From positions 83,122,212-83,186,211 of the forward strand of contig CM055092.1 of the NCBI GenBank assembly GCA_029204225.1: a DNA stretch of 64,000 bases, in the 5' to 3' direction. Source of the stretch: Diphasiastrum complanatum (taxonomy: Eukaryota; Streptophyta; Lycopodiopsida; Lycopodiales; Lycopodiaceae). Position numbers and translations under genes: made by a program. Each line of letters begins with the position of its first letter. The stretch's first letter is position 1. The notes below the pieces were generated by a model. That model worked only from the letters and a program-made list of their open reading frames with translations. It was not told the DNA's origin and searched no databases. Below are positions 1 to 16,500 of this stretch, piece by piece.

Positions 1-4
1 TAGG

Positions 5-42
5 GGACAGTTAGCACCCCGGAGATGGAGTGCTAACTGTCC
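5..42. repeat. Perfect 13-bp hairpin next to the RT stop
   Basis: Positions 5-17 (GGACAGTTAGCAC) are the exact reverse complement of 30-42, with a 12-nt loop. The hairpin lies immediately downstream of the reverse transcriptase stop codon (44-46, minus strand). It could be a 3' structural element of the retroelement or half of a terminal repeat. The hammerhead core sequence known from Penelope terminal repeats is not visible in these 42 bases. Confidence 0.75.
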
Positions 43-43
43 A

Positions 44-2087
44 TCAAAAGAAATTTGGCATTTTTGGTAAAGTAAACTTGAGCCCAGGGAACAAGTTGCG
101 TAAAAACAGGTTGTTTAAAATCTCATACAATCTTCCTCTCATGAAGCCATTATTTTGAAAAGCAAGAACAATGTTTTTGACCTCATCCATAAAGGTATCC
201 AGTTTGCTACAATAGTACATGACAGCAATAATCTGAGCGACAATTACTTTATACGAGTTCATAGTCGGCCTATTGGCAATTAAGTGTATATACTGAAAGA
301 ACAAAAATGGAAGTTCCCGTCTCTTGTCAAATTTTTTCATATGAAACTTTCTTGATAAAGAATCAAAGGTAGTGGTAATACTCAAAAAAATTAACCGTGT
401 TATCCGAAGCGTCTTCTTTTTCTATAGTGAGGTACTCCAAGGGATAGATCCATAAGGCATTAACATTGATACGAGGTTGCATCTTGTCTAGGAATACAAG
501 AGCATCTGTGTTGTTTATGAAACAAATATCATCAATATAACGGAAAGTATGCTTGAAGGCACGTAGGTATTCCACTTTTCCAAGTCTGGCTAGTCTTTTC
601 ATAAAATGTATTTCAAAGAATGACAAATACCAATTACACCATGTAGGGGAACATGCAAAACCTATAGGAATACCACAAATTTGTTTCCAAGTCCTATTTC
701 CTATTCTTACTATGCAATTGTCAATCAGTATATCATTATAATGGCAAAGAGGTTATATGTCAATCACAGTCCAATTATCAGTCTGATTGGTCACCCATTT
801 CCAGTCAAATTGCTTAAGGCTTGATTTCCACTGATAGGCAAGCTTTTTGGTTTTACAAGACTTGAATGCATACCTTATCATTTTTAGCCCATCCGGACCA
901 TTAAGAGGAATATTTTCATAGCATTTTGAAATGTCAGTGGACCACATGGAAGTGATTTTGTTAGGCACATTAAGATAAAATTCAATGGATGAGTCGCACT
1001 GCCAGAATAGGTTTGTATCCACATTTAGGATACTCCGGTATGAAGTTGCCTTAAGGCCTGCTCTCTCCATAAGGAGAGGAGTCAGTATACCAAGAGCTCC
1101 AGAAATAAACGTGGCCACCTTTGAAAAATAGTAGTTATGTGCATTTGTAATCCATCTGAACGCGTTTTTGTGTGCTTTGAAAGTACAAAGTAAAAAAGGT
1201 AATTCTTCTTTCCCTATTAGAAAATCAGGTATTTTAGTAGCAAAAGTATTTTGAATTTTAACCATAGCCACATCTAGTGTATTATCATTTTCATTTGGAA
1301 ATGGGGCAAAATCAGGACTAGACAGTCTAACCAAAGCCAAACTTCTTACAAAGTAGATGCACATAAAACAGGGGTTATGTTGTGCCTTATCCACTCCATT
1401 AACATATAGATTGGTAGTAATCCAATTACGTTCATCAATGGCATTTGTAAGTTTGTTACTCATAACCCTTTTTCCATGTAACCACTTGGCATTTTTCAAA
1501 AAGTTTGTAACAACATCTTTGCAAATCAAGGCATATTTCCTAACAGTCTCATGATCAATATCTTGATAAGTAGGTAAAAAACTTGCCAATTCAAACCATC
1601 CACGATAAAGTTCTAAAGCTACCTCATTTATATTAGATTGGCGCAGTGGGATATGATTAAGCCCTTTGTTCAAGTCATTATTTAAAACTTTGCTTCTAAT
1701 AATTCTAGTATCCATCGAGACAACATGCCCAAAAATTTCAGAAATGAACTGTTTAAAACGTTTATTGTAAGCACAAGTACAAGGTGGGATGTTGTCAACA
1801 TTGAAATCACAAAAAACTTGAAAGGGTTTATACCAATCATGCTTCAAATGTGAAAAATAAGACCAACCAAATACGATAAGCTCAAAAGTTTCATCAATGT
1901 GACCAAAAATCTGAAGTAAGGTTTCAGCATATAATTGTTTAACATCAATCCTCTCAAAACATCTGTTATAATAACGTAAATGCAGAAAAAACTTCCCTCT
2001 GTCTCTTCTAACCACTAGTCGTTGTCTACCAGTATTGCTGACCGCCAATATCCTTGTTTCTTCTATGTCTTCCTGCACATGGATCAA
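44..2087 (-). pseudogene. Penelope-like reverse transcriptase, broken
   Basis: Reading from 2087 downwards, a frame of 444 residues contains FKAHKN (near 960-920 of the coding direction, comparable to the KxHK box of Penelope-like enzymes) and TDISKCYENIPL, the motif A region with its catalytic Asp. An in-frame TAA at 753-755 interrupts it. The same frame then continues with GIPIGFACSP (motif B) and FRYIDDICFIN (motif C, YIDD box). A frameshift near 370-400 moves the thumb region into another frame, which ends at 44. One stop and one shift make the gene inactive. The motifs exclude LTR-type RT (no YVDDML context). Assignment to the Penelope-like group rather than another early-branching RT clade is likely but needs a tree. 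Confidence 0.7.
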
Positions 2088-3474
2088 TCACAATAAAAGT
2101 TCAGCTTTCTGATAGGAAGATCTCCCTTTCCACCACTACTTTGCCCTTCTTTGCCTTTGTTTGGAAAGTACTTCCTCTTCCTGTTATTTCCACTGCTTGA
2201 TATGATTGAGCTTGGGTTGTTCAGATTGAAGGAACCCGTCTTTTTGCTAGTATTCTGGAAGTATTTGTCTTGCAAGGTAGAGAAGCTAGGTTTTTTCAAA
2301 AGACGTTCAATTTCTCGAATGTTTTCAGCATCACCAAGGTGTGCAAGGAGCTTAATAGTAGGGTTTATGGAAAGTTCAATGGCAACATCAATCATGTATT
2401 GTCGGATAAACATAAAGACAAGGTGGGACTTGACAACCTCTCTAGCAGGTTTATGCAACCAAAAGAAGAAGGCATTAAGCTGATTTTGCAGAGACGCACC
2501 AAGAAAGAAAATGGAAAGATTATTCATTATATACCAGATAGAGTGATCAAACCAAATGATGGAAGAATTGTTTTTGCATTTATCACCGCATCTGCACTTA
2601 AAGAACAGTCTTTTTCAATTCCAGGTTCTAGCTTGATGAAGGTTCATTCTATTAAAGCCAGTGTCAAAATGGCCTCTAGTTCTAGCCTAGGTCTGCTCAG
2701 AAGGACATCTTGAAGGTTCAAATCTGCTCATCTTCATAACAGTATCAAAGGCAAGAGGAATATCAAAAGAACGATTCTTATGCAAAGCAGTAAGCTTGCA
2801 AGCTTGGACCTCTTCATTAGTGAGATGAGCAAGAGCGATCCAGAGTTCAATAGAGATAGGTGCAAGGAAGTTTACAGAGGGAAGGCTCCAAAGTTTAAAA
2901 AACAGTCTTTGCAGATTTAAACTCAATGATACGACTAGGTACCAATGGTACTTGACAACTATTGGCTTGACAAAATTCAAAGGCAGATTGATTTTCCACA
3001 TCATAGATTTCTTGTGAGAAAGACTCTAACTGAGAAGCACTATCTTCATCAAGGTCCTCGGTAAAAAATCAAAGGGTGCGGTGAAATAGGAGCAGTAGAA
3101 GGGACAGGGGTATCAAGAGAGGAGTCACCATTTTCTTTTTCCAGACAAGCAAATACTTTCCGAATATGCGTATTACAAAATTTTCCCTCGGCAGCAATTC
3201 TTTCAGCATAATTAGAGAGGTCCATATAAATTTTCTCAATCATGCTAAGGGATTCTTTCTTTTTAATAAAATTCGTATAAATATTGATCCAATCCATGAT
3301 GTACATCAAATCAATAAGACAAAGAATTTTATCGTCCGGGCCAACAGCATTACAAGTAGTCATATCATAAGCAGTAATCAAATTGTGAACTTCAACAGCT
3401 TTCTTCATGCAACATATAATGGTTTGAACAAAAGGACTAGGAGGAGGAAGGGGCTCCCCATAGCCAAGAGTCAC
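2084..3474 (-). pseudogene. ORF1/gag-like region of the Penelope-like element
   Basis: Three minus-strand pieces in different frames lie directly upstream of the RT: 3049-3474, 2687-3004 and 2084-2527. The last is rich in Ser, Asn and Lys near its C-terminus (NNRKRKYFPNKGKEGQ) and its TGA (2084-2086) abuts the RT frame. No zinc knuckle or known domain is recognised. Position and basic composition suggest a nucleic-acid-binding ORF1. The frame breaks indicate decay. A plus-strand open frame over 2270-2713 is regarded as a shadow because the minus frame continues coherently on both sides. Confidence 0.45.
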
Positions 3475-3529
3475 CGCATCATGGAACCATCATGCAAAGG
3501 GTAGTCGGGGTGGCATCAGAGATGCTAGA

Positions 3530-5501
<1,972 letters not shown>

Positions 5502-5783
5502 GGGTTTTGTGACTTCTCTCTTTATAGAATCAAAGGACACTTAGGTGTACTAAGTGCAAATAGTTGCCCACCGTTAGATTGACTGCTCAGAGTGTGCACA
5601 GATCTTGGCCCTTGGAAAGACTACCAACTTTCCCACCACTTTTTTTTTTAAAAAAAAAATTAATTAAAAAATGAGGTCTTCTATCATAGCAAGGCATTTT
5701 TCTTTCGCCCTGACTAGTAAAAAAGGTTATTACGCGACATTTGCATTCTACAGAGGTTTGCGAAGTAAATAGAGTAATATAAT

Positions 5784-6386
<603 letters not shown>

Positions 6387-6387
6387 T

Positions 6388-6399
6388 TGGTATCAGAGC
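6388..6399 (+). other. Primer-binding site (initiator Met tRNA type)
   Basis: TGGTATCAGAGC immediately follows the 5' LTR, the usual priming site of plant LTR retrotransposons. Confidence 0.9.
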
Positions 6400-8023
<1,624 letters not shown>

Positions 8024-8893
8024 ATGGATACTGATGAAATTTTGGAAGGGGGTGCTACCGAGATTCACCCGACATCACCAGGAAGTGATAGGGGAAATAT
8101 GGAGATTCAACCTGCCTCACCTGGCAGTGATGACACCCTAGACTCAGAAAAATTGTTGCAAACCTTACGCAAGGCAGTTTTAGAACTTCATCAGAGCAAT
8201 AAACAACGGAATAAACAAATGCAAAATCTATTTAATCAACTGCAAGCAATTAACTGTAACAATTTGGGCTACCAACCAAAAATATTTTCCGGTGATAAAA
8301 AGTTTAAATGTCCGAAAGTTGTTGAAGACTGGATAAACCGTTGGACAAGCTATTTTAGCTTGCACAACTTCCCAGAAGATAAACGAATATCATTGGTTCT
8401 ATTGTTTCTGGAAGGCAAAGCCTCTTCTTGGTGGAGGGAACTTTCCACGAAATCGGTGACTTGGGCTGGAATCCTGACGGAATTCCAGAAAGTTTTTTTC
8501 ACGATAGACAATTCCGAGCTGTATATTCGGTTTATCAACTACAAAATGGGCAGCCGAGAACTGGACGGTTATGTCCAAGAGTTCTTGGACTCTTTGGCCA
8601 AGGTGCTGCTTTTTGATCGTAAGTTAGCACAGTGGCAATTTATTGCCGGATTGCCAGCTGACTATCAAAATGAATGCAAACGAAATATCCTCAACTCACT
8701 AGAGGATGCTATTCGTGTGGCGAAAGCCTATGATAGTACAGTTGTTGCATCACGAAAAAGCGTGTATGGCCAAACGGCCCCGAAATCCAAGCAAGAAAAA
8801 TCTAACAAGCGTAAGAAGCAGTTTTTTGACGAGCTGGAAGCAGAAGCGTACCAACAGACAAAGAAAAAAAGAGTAAAAAAAAACTGGTGGTGA
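8024..8893 (+). pseudogene. Ty3 gag capsid region
   Basis: The chosen ATG (8024) opens MDTDEILEGGATEIHP, after which the protein has the retrotransposon capsid pattern: WINRWTSYFSLHNFPEDKR and LFLEGKASSWWREL (Trp-rich major homology-like part), then a basic Lys-rich tail. A TGA at 8891-8893 ends the frame before the zinc knuckle, which is found in another frame from 8931. The product would be the nucleocapsid-lacking capsid precursor; the split makes the copy defective. The upstream in-frame ATG at 7967 lies in leader-like sequence and is less likely. Confidence 0.8.
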
Positions 8894-8921
8894 AAGACAA
8901 AGCACGGTTGGAGGCGCTTAA

Positions 8922-9927
8922 ACAGATCTGTGTTTCCTCTGCAATAAACCCGGGCACCGTGCCAAACAGTGCCCCGAATGGAAAGCAAAGTCATCAAGTT
9001 TCATGACTGTGGATTTACCGGCAGGTAAATTGGGAGTCAATTTGTTGAATAATTGTGACTGTACTTGTAACTTTACTGCACTCTCTTTCAAGCCTAATGA
9101 ATTGTTTCGTGTGAGAGGCAATATTTTAGGGAAAGACGTGAATGTGCTATTTGATTCAGGTAGTACTCACAATTTTTTGAATGCTCGATGTGTGCAGAAG
9201 CTTCGAGTGCCCACCATGGCCAGTGATCACCGTTACGTGGTCCGTCTTGCCTCAGGGTCAGACACTGAGATTTGGGATGTCAAAGTCTCGAACTTTGAGC
9301 TTCGGATGCAGGACTATGTTGAGCCGTTGGATTTCCATGTCATGAATCTAGACCGGACTGATGTGATTTTGGGCTATGAATGGTTTTTTGGCAAGTCAGA
9401 CTCTTTAGAGATATATTTTAAAAATCATTCTATGGTATTTAGAGATAAGTTTGATCAGATTGTCTCTATTTTTGGAGAAACCGATGTACTTCCATCGTCA
9501 ATGATTTTCTCGGCTGAATCAATCGAGAAACTTCATGATTCTGAGTATGAACTCTATCACTTGCTTTTGAAATCTCGAATGCATTGTGATGTTGGGGATG
9601 TGAATGTGTTTTCATGCTTTAACACCGAAAATTCACATAAGGAACAACAGCTTTTGCAAGATTTAAAGCAAGAGTTTAATGAAGTTTTTCCAAAGCAACT
9701 ACCTTATGGACTAGCACCCATTCGGTCGGTAGATCATAACATAGATCTTTTGCCCGATAGTCGTCCTATCTTCAGACAACCATATCGGTTTAGTCAGAAA
9801 GAAGAGGAGGAAGTGGCTAGGCAGATCGAGGAGTATCTCAGGATGAGACACATAAGACCTGGTAAATCTCCATGGTGAGCACCTGTCCTTCTTAAGAGTA
9901 AGAAATCTGATTGGGAAAAGTACCTTC
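8922..9927 (+). pseudogene. Ty3 zinc knuckle, aspartic protease and start of RT
   Basis: CFLCNKPGHRAKQC at 8931-8972 is a CCHC knuckle in the same frame as the following protease (from about 9003), which carries [11 protein letters not shown] with the catalytic Asp. The polyprotein then reaches the RT N-terminus with PYRFSQKEEEEVARQIEEYL and the SPW box; a TGA (9876-9878) follows directly. The RT is cut after about 15 more codons, where similarity jumps to the integrase; the palm with its YxDD box is absent. Stops at 8919-8921 and 9876-9878 show decay. Confidence 0.85.
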
Positions 9928-10745
9928 TGTTGGAGGTATTCCCAACAAAGTGTAAATAAATAAAATCAATCAATAAAATGTGTTGCGAGGGCATGACATC
10001 TTGTGCGCGTAAGCCCATGGCCTAATGAGCACACAAGTAAAGTTGTAAATAAAATAAACTTGACTTGGGCCTTGGAATTAAAATAAAACTAGAGGCCCAA
10101 AGTCATTTTTAAACTTAGAGATTATTTTTTAGAGTTGGGTCCAAATTGGGACTCACATGAATCTTGTGATTACCAATGTACTTTTTGTAGACCCTTGGAT
10201 TAAGTTGGGTCCAAGATGAATGGATAGGATCATTGTGAATATTAGCCAATAGGATTGAGGGGCAAGGGCCTTTCCCATTTTATGAAAGACACCATTTGTA
10301 CACTATTTTCATGCTTAATGAGAAGGAGGAAACTCTACCAATTTTGGAAGAGAAGCATCCTCATTTGCAATTCAATGCTTGCTATTGCTCTTGTTGTTTT
10401 CTATTGCTTTCAAGTTCATGCTTTTTGGTTTCAATAGTTTATGTTTCTCCTTTAGCAAGTACAATGTGCATTTGAGCTAACCTCCACCCTCCCTCTATCT
10501 CTCTCTTCTATCTTTTTTTCCCTCCATCTTTTCTAATCATCTCCTTCTTTTCACCTACAATCATGATGAATGTTAGTGTAGAGGAGTAGAGTTAAGAGAG
10601 AGTAGTGTTAGTGGTGAGTAGAGTTAAGGGAGAAAGTAGGAAACTAACTAAAAATAGCATTTATGCATAGTTAGGTACCTATCCAATGATCTAACCCTTG
10701 TTGACAGGCGAGAGGGCTATACTACGCAAGATCTTCGACCCTACA
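9928..10745 (+). repeat. Solo LTR inserted in the Ty3 element
   Basis: An 818-bp segment begins TGTTGGAGG and ends CTACA, and is flanked by the perfect 5-bp direct repeat CCTTC (9923-9927 and 10746-10750). Host integrase similarity continues on the far side, so this is a clean LTR-type insertion reduced to one LTR. The TGTTGG...TACA ends match copia LTRs elsewhere in the window. Nothing coding is recognised inside. Confidence 0.85.
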
Positions 10746-11463
10746 CCTTCCATTGATCGAGTTTGCCTATAATAGTAGTAAGCATTCGGCTACCAGTTAT
10801 AGCCCGTTTATGCTTATGTACGGTTTTGAGCCTAGGTCACCCATTGCGGTTGAGACTCGGACGATCAAGTTTCAGAAAGTAGCGGATTTCCTACACGATA
10901 TGCAAGAAATGCTACGGATTGCACGTGAAAATGTCCAGAGTGCCCAGGATAGGGACATACATTATGCAAATATGAAAAGTTCATCGAGAGACTTCCAAGT
11001 GGGAGATTGAGTATATTTGAGAATCTCGAAGGATTCAAGTGTAATGTGTACCGACAGACATTATAAGTTGTCCCCTAGATATAGAGGACCGTTTAAGATC
11101 TTGAAAAAGATCGGATCCTTAGCTTACCAATTGGAACTCCCGGAAGGATCACAAGTGCATCCCGTATTTCACGTTAGTCATCTCAAAAAGAGTCTTGGTG
11201 AAAGAGAGCATCTTGGATCCGGAGATCAGTTAGACCTGTTGGATGAGTCATGGGGTGTATCTCGTCTTGAACCCGAAAAGATCTTGGATACAAGAACTGA
11301 ACGATTGAGAAATCATATAGTTACCGAGCATCTGGTTCGATGGAGGGGATGTACAGACGATGACGATTCCTTGGAACAAGAAGGAAGCTTAAGCAGGAAC
11401 TTTTCCAGTTTTAAGTTCCGAGGACAGAACTTGAATAAGGGGGGAAGAATGTCATGCCCATGA
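10746..11463 (+). pseudogene. Ty3 integrase C-terminus with chromodomain-like tail
   Basis: From 10753 the frame reads [18 protein letters not shown] and LMYGFEPRSP, the conserved end of the Ty3 integrase core. A TGA at 11008-11010 interrupts the VGD-VYLR segment. The remainder carries [16 protein letters not shown] and [11 protein letters not shown], then [17 protein letters not shown]...LVRWRG, which has the layout of a chromodomain. That places the family among the chromoviruses, whose chromodomain is thought to guide integration to particular chromatin. The integrase N-terminal zinc finger and most of the catalytic core are missing. Confidence 0.85.
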
Positions 11464-11939
11464 CTGGTCTCGGGTAGCGTGTCCACGCTAGGGACTGGTA
11501 GACCAACAACTCGTAAGTTAATTGTGACTATAAGGGAATTGGGGCCCTTATGTGTATATGGTCATAATTAATGGTTGTAGGCCTAAACACATGGTGGTGG
11601 AGTTGGTATGGGTCTATCAGTGAGTCATTAGGGAACTGGATGACGTGGCCCAGATAGGCTGCAGAGGTGTCCAATGAGGTGTCACAGTGCACTACTAGTG
11701 GTGCATGGGCCTTGGAGGGTATAAGTATACTTGTTGGGCTCTCACTAGTGTATGCTTGATTTGTGATGAGTAGCTACATGCTGCTGGTGTGACTCCTCTT
11801 TCCATGACTCTGATTGATCCATAGCTTGGGGGCTAGATCCGTACGATCTAGGTTTGGTTAGGTTGGTTTAACCTCCACCGGTTCCCATGTGTTGTTGCTT
11901 TGTATGTATGCTTAGACTAGAATCCTGTTGTGAAGACTT

Positions 11940-11940
<1 letters not shown>
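11450..11940 (+). repeat. Ty3 3' LTR
   Basis: Starts TGTCATGCCC right after a purine-rich tract (about 11438-11449, AAGGGGGGAAGA) and aligns with 5916-6386. It ends at CTTT, where a (GA)n tract begins. Sequence differences from the 5' LTR are few apart from the missing left end there, so insertion was not extremely ancient. Confidence 0.9.

Positions 11941-12008
<68 letters not shown>
11941..12008. repeat. (GA)n microsatellite abutting the Ty3 3' LTR
   Basis: 68 bp of pure AG/GA starting at the LTR boundary, in the same strand phase as the tract at 5787-5915 on the other side of the element. Confidence 0.95.
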
Positions 12009-12012
<4 letters not shown>

Positions 12013-12074
12013 CTGTCGTTCCAGCACCTCCTCATCGCCGCGCGAGAGCTGGCTCCCCCTCTCTGCCCAAGCTT

Positions 12075-12968
12075 GTCTTCCTCCTTTTGAGCAAGTCCTC
12101 ACTTTCGGTTCAGATCACTTGCAAGAGATCCTCTTGGAGCGCGTGCACAAGCAAACCCTTTTCAGCATGCTCTCTGAGACTCATTCGACGTTGCATCGAA
12201 CTCGACTTCTTTCTTGTGCGGGTCCAGGTGCGGGGGCTTAGCTGTCAGCTCGACCTGTTATTCCTTCATTTCGATTGTCTTCGACCATCTTCACCACTGC
12301 TCTTTGTCTTAGCTTGGGGCTACCTCATCCTTCGGTCTTGGGTCTCTCCAATTGTGTTTGTGGTCACCCTATTGATGCTCTTGCTATCCACCTCCTCCGC
12401 TGTCTTTTTGGAAGTGAGCGCACTACTATGCATGATGTTGTCAGAGATGCAACAGCCGCTATAGCTAGAGATCGAAGATTCCATGTCTTTAGAGAGCAGT
12501 CTCATGTCCTTCCTTCTATCGCGTCCCACTCTTTCCGGAGGCGTATTGACATTGTCCTCTCTCGGTGGGCTTCGTACTTTGGCAGATGTTGTTGTTGTTG
12601 CTGATCCCACGCGTGGTGACCTACTGCCTCGCTTTGCCTTCACACCAGGAGAAGCGGCAGGTGTGGCAGCTCAAGAGAAGGAAAAAAACTACTTCGACGA
12701 GCACCCTACTGATGCTTTCATTCTCCTGGCAATTGAGACTTATGACACCTTGCATCGACGCTTTGAGGATTTTCTTCGTATGTGTTTTGATCAGGCGGCA
12801 GAGCGTCAAGGTATTCCTGGATCTGTTCTCGTGGCTTCTTTCAAACAACGTATTTCCATTGCCTTGCAATGTGCTCAGGCCCTATCAATCCTGCAACGGG
12901 CGACGGGTTGGGTCTGCTACATCTCATCTCCTTTCATTAGCCGACTCACCACTTCTTCACTTTTATGA
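12075..12968 (+). pseudogene. LINE-type retroelement 3' end (RT C-terminal region)
   Basis: The frame carries HRTRLLSCAGPGAGAWL-like sequence (with TAG at 12239-12241 in place of a conserved Trp) and continues with LPHPSVLGLSNCVCGHPID, a Cys-rich box typical of the far C-terminus of one class of plant LINE-like polyproteins. After a frameshift near 12575 it continues with DVVVVADPTRGDLLPR, AAQEKEKNYFDEHPTDAF and a conserved Gln-rich end (RISIALQCAQALSILQRA). The palm domain is absent, as expected for a 5'-truncated LINE. GC content is clearly higher than in the surroundings. No poly(A) tail was identified. Confidence 0.75.
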
Positions 12969-12969
12969 T

Positions 12970-13574
12970 TTGCTGCAGTCATTTGGTAGACTCTCACTAA
13001 CATTATCATAGTTTTTGCACTTTTATTTTCAATGCCAAGATCTAGATTAACCTTAGCTTTTATGCATGCTTAGCTTTTGTTTAAGTTTACTTCTAATTAA
13101 ACTTGGCCTTCCAGATTTATATATACATTTTTTTTTTTTGTAGATGTACCTATTAAGTATTTCTATGAATAAATGCATCAGGGATTTTTTCTTTGATTGG
13201 AAGCTGGGCAGTCATCGTGACTCCCGCCAGCAACCTCCCTTGTCCAGAGTAGGATACGGCTAGACTTGCCTTAGCGCTGGATCAAAAGGTGTCCGTTTTT
13301 GATCTTCGCTCGCGTACGGAAGGAAGTAGGTAGGCGTTTCTGATTTTTGCTTGTGTACGGAGTGGAAGAGGAATAGGCACCGACATCTTGTTCAACTAGA
13401 TTATTAGGATCTCCATTTTGCTTTTGCCAGAGAGAGAGAGAGAGAGAGAGAGCGAGCGCTAGCTAGTTGTTTTCTTTGCCCCGGCACATCTCACCGGAAG
13501 ACTGGGAGTAGCAGCTTAGTTAGATAGTGTGGCAGACATCTTGAAGAAGTATCATTCATCGATTATAAGTCATC
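12970..13574 (+). other. SKP1 upstream region and 5' leader
   Basis: 600 bp between the LINE fragment and the SKP1 start codon. It contains a short (GA)n stretch (13432-13452), common in plant 5' leaders, and AT-rich sequence near 13110-13140 (TTATATATACA). No transcription start can be fixed from sequence alone. Confidence 0.45.
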
Positions 13575-16500
13575 ATGTCGAAGGTCATCCTAAAGAGCTC
13601 AGATGAAGAGGAGTTTGTAGTGGAGGAAGCGGTGGCATTTGAATCTCAGACTGTGAAGGATATGATTGAGGATACCGGCACCGATAGTGCTGTTCCTTTG
13701 CCCAACGTGTCCAGCAAGATCCTTGCCAAGGTTATCGAGTATTGCAAGTATCATGTAGACGTGAACAAACCCGGTGTCGACAAAGTGGCTGTTCCTGAGG
13801 AAGAGATTAAAGCTTGGGATGCCGATTTTGTTAAAGTTGACCAGTCCACTCTTTTTGATCTTATTCTGGTAAAGGATAGATCCTTATGCATAATGTTAAT
13901 TTTTGACGAATGGTTTCCGTTAACGGGTTGATACCTTTCGGTGTTATTGTGTACTTGCATGAAGCGTAACCACCCGGCTGCTTCATCATTACGTGCTTGT
14001 TTGTTATTTATTAAGCCTCTATCGAATAAGTGAAATCTCCGTAGAAACACAGATATAACTTGTTTAACACCACCCATTTAGTTTGTGATAAAATTAAGCC
14101 CTTAACTTGAAGTTAACTTAGAAATCGTTTTCAAAGGTTCTTATTGGTTATAGATGCCACTCTTCTCTTTTGCTCTGCAAATAACCTCTCTTCTTTTATG
14201 GTGACTTTTGCCCTGCTATAGGTGTTCTGCGAAGATATATTTAGCTATTGGCTGTTGTGCTTGTTTCTTGATAATCAATATTTTGTATTTAGAGTAGCTC
14301 GCTATAAAATATATGGTGCTTAAACTTGCAAATTTCTCCATGCTACTACCTGGTAACACAACGTTTTTATCATACTTCCATATGTCCCATATGATGTATG
14401 CCAAGATTTTTGTGCTAGCATGTTGGAAAACATCTTGTTCAATAAAAAATACATAGCTGTTTTTTTGTACAATTTTGAAACTTCATACATGCAATACTTC
14501 GGTCACTTTCAACTTCAAATATCACATAGTAAGTGCACAGAAGTTTCAAAATTAGTACATGTGACTGAAAACTAGCACTTTAGGTAAGAAAGTTGAATAC
14601 CATATTGTTAAAGTCTGAAGAGCACTCCAATAATTGAAAAAATTAAACATCAAATTGTACCTATTTCAACAAATTGTTCTTTTTTAAAGATCATCCCACG
14701 ACATATTTCAAGACCACTAAGACCACAAACTAGGAAGCCGATTTCAAAGCCACATAGGGAATATATGGTGGATCAAACCAACCCAATTAAACCTAGATAG
14801 GTCAGATCTAGCCTTGAATCTATGAATCACTAGCAAGAACTCATTATCCAATAACCTGTAGCTGTTACTCCCATATCAAGCTCTCTTCCCGGAGAGGCCT
14901 ATTGGTATACTTATGCCCTCCTAGGCTCTACTTCATTAAGGAGTGATCTAGGACACATCAACAACCTAATTGGGCCACATCTGTCACTGACCTACGAGTT
15001 ACTACGAGTTCCAAATAAGTCCCACCACTATGAGTTTTAGGCCTCAACCATTAGTTATGATTTACGATTTATGATTTAATACAATGAGCCCCCCCCCAAA
15101 TAACTATAAAAACATACTCAATCCCCTTCTTCAAAATCTCGAGGCGATCTTTTCAGATTAGCATAATCTTTGTCCCATCTTGGGCGCTTTGGACGTTGTC
15201 ACTTGCTATCTGTAGCATTTTGTACTTGGAAATTTGCTACTTTCTAAACCTGATCTTTGAAGTTTTTACAGAAATAGGTAATCTAGATTGCTATTCGTAC
15301 ATAAACATAAATGGATTGTAACTGGTAGCTGAATGCTTACTACAATTAAAGGCAAACTCAACTAAGGGTAGATACTTCTCGCAATGAGATTGCTGTTGAG
15401 AGACATACGTGCATAACATCTGTTCCATCAATCATAATTCATCGGATTTTAAATCCACACTTGACAATAGGAGAATGTGAACAATACTATTCTTAGAAGA
15501 CATATGAGTTACTCTAAAAGTTCTTTGACATATGAGGAAAGTTTCAAATTAAGAATCAACTACCCTAAGATGTCTATCGAAAAATGTAATATACAATCCT
15601 TTTTTATTCTAGACATGGCACAAAGCGTCATTTTAATATCTTTCAAGGTTCGGTCTAGAATGCGTCTAGACACCTTCACTCTTGAGTTCCAATCTAGAAT
15701 AACTTAAGATTTCCCAGAACGTCATTACGTGAAGCTTTGACTTTTGGTCTAACAAACCAATTCCATGTGAGTTTTTGGGATAATTTCCTTTTTGCCCTTT
15801 CTTGGACCAAAGTCCATTACGGATAGAGAAATCATTACACTCATTTTGTCTTTTCCCTGGGACTGATGACCTTGTAAATTAGTCTCGCTTGATTAGTCTG
15901 CCAACACTCTCCACCAAATTGGTCCAAAATGCAAGTCTTTTTCACATAAACTTCTCAAGGAAAGATAAAAGTATGTGTTAATCTCAATGAATGAAAGTTT
16001 GTTCACTTCATCGATCTAAGCACTTCTGCCACCCGATTGGTGGTACTCTTCATATAATGCACTTCCAGAAAGTCAAATTCCTACAAGACTTCCGCCCATT
16101 GGGCTTGCATCTGTATTAACGATCAATAGAAGATTGAATAAGCTATCTTTAAAAGAGGAGTCAAGACAATTAGAAGTCTTTGAGTTTCCTAAAACTCTCA
16201 TCTAATTTCTTATCCCATTTGAACAGAGGGTTTGGCCTACCTTTCCAGCTCTTAACCCCTTTTAACAAATTTTTAAGCAAGGTGTCTATTTTCACATACT
16301 CTTCAACAAATTTTTGGAACAAAACTGTGAATCCCAAAAAAGATTTGAGTTCACGCATAGTTATAGGAATTGGCCATTCAATAACGGTCTTTACCTTTTC
16401 CTCTCTTAATTCCTTCAACGGTGATCTTATGACCAAGGTAAAGTTTTGCACTATTTGTTTTTCTTGATGAGAATTTTCGGTGTCGCAATTGAAAAACACA

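Noticed and set aside
1-60. Hammerhead ribozyme expected in Penelope terminal repeats
   Set aside because: The conserved core was not found near the RT end; only a simple hairpin is present.
2270-2713. Plus-strand 147-codon open frame over the Penelope-like ORF1 region
   Set aside because: The minus strand gives a coherent retroelement order on both sides; the plus frame has no recognised motif.
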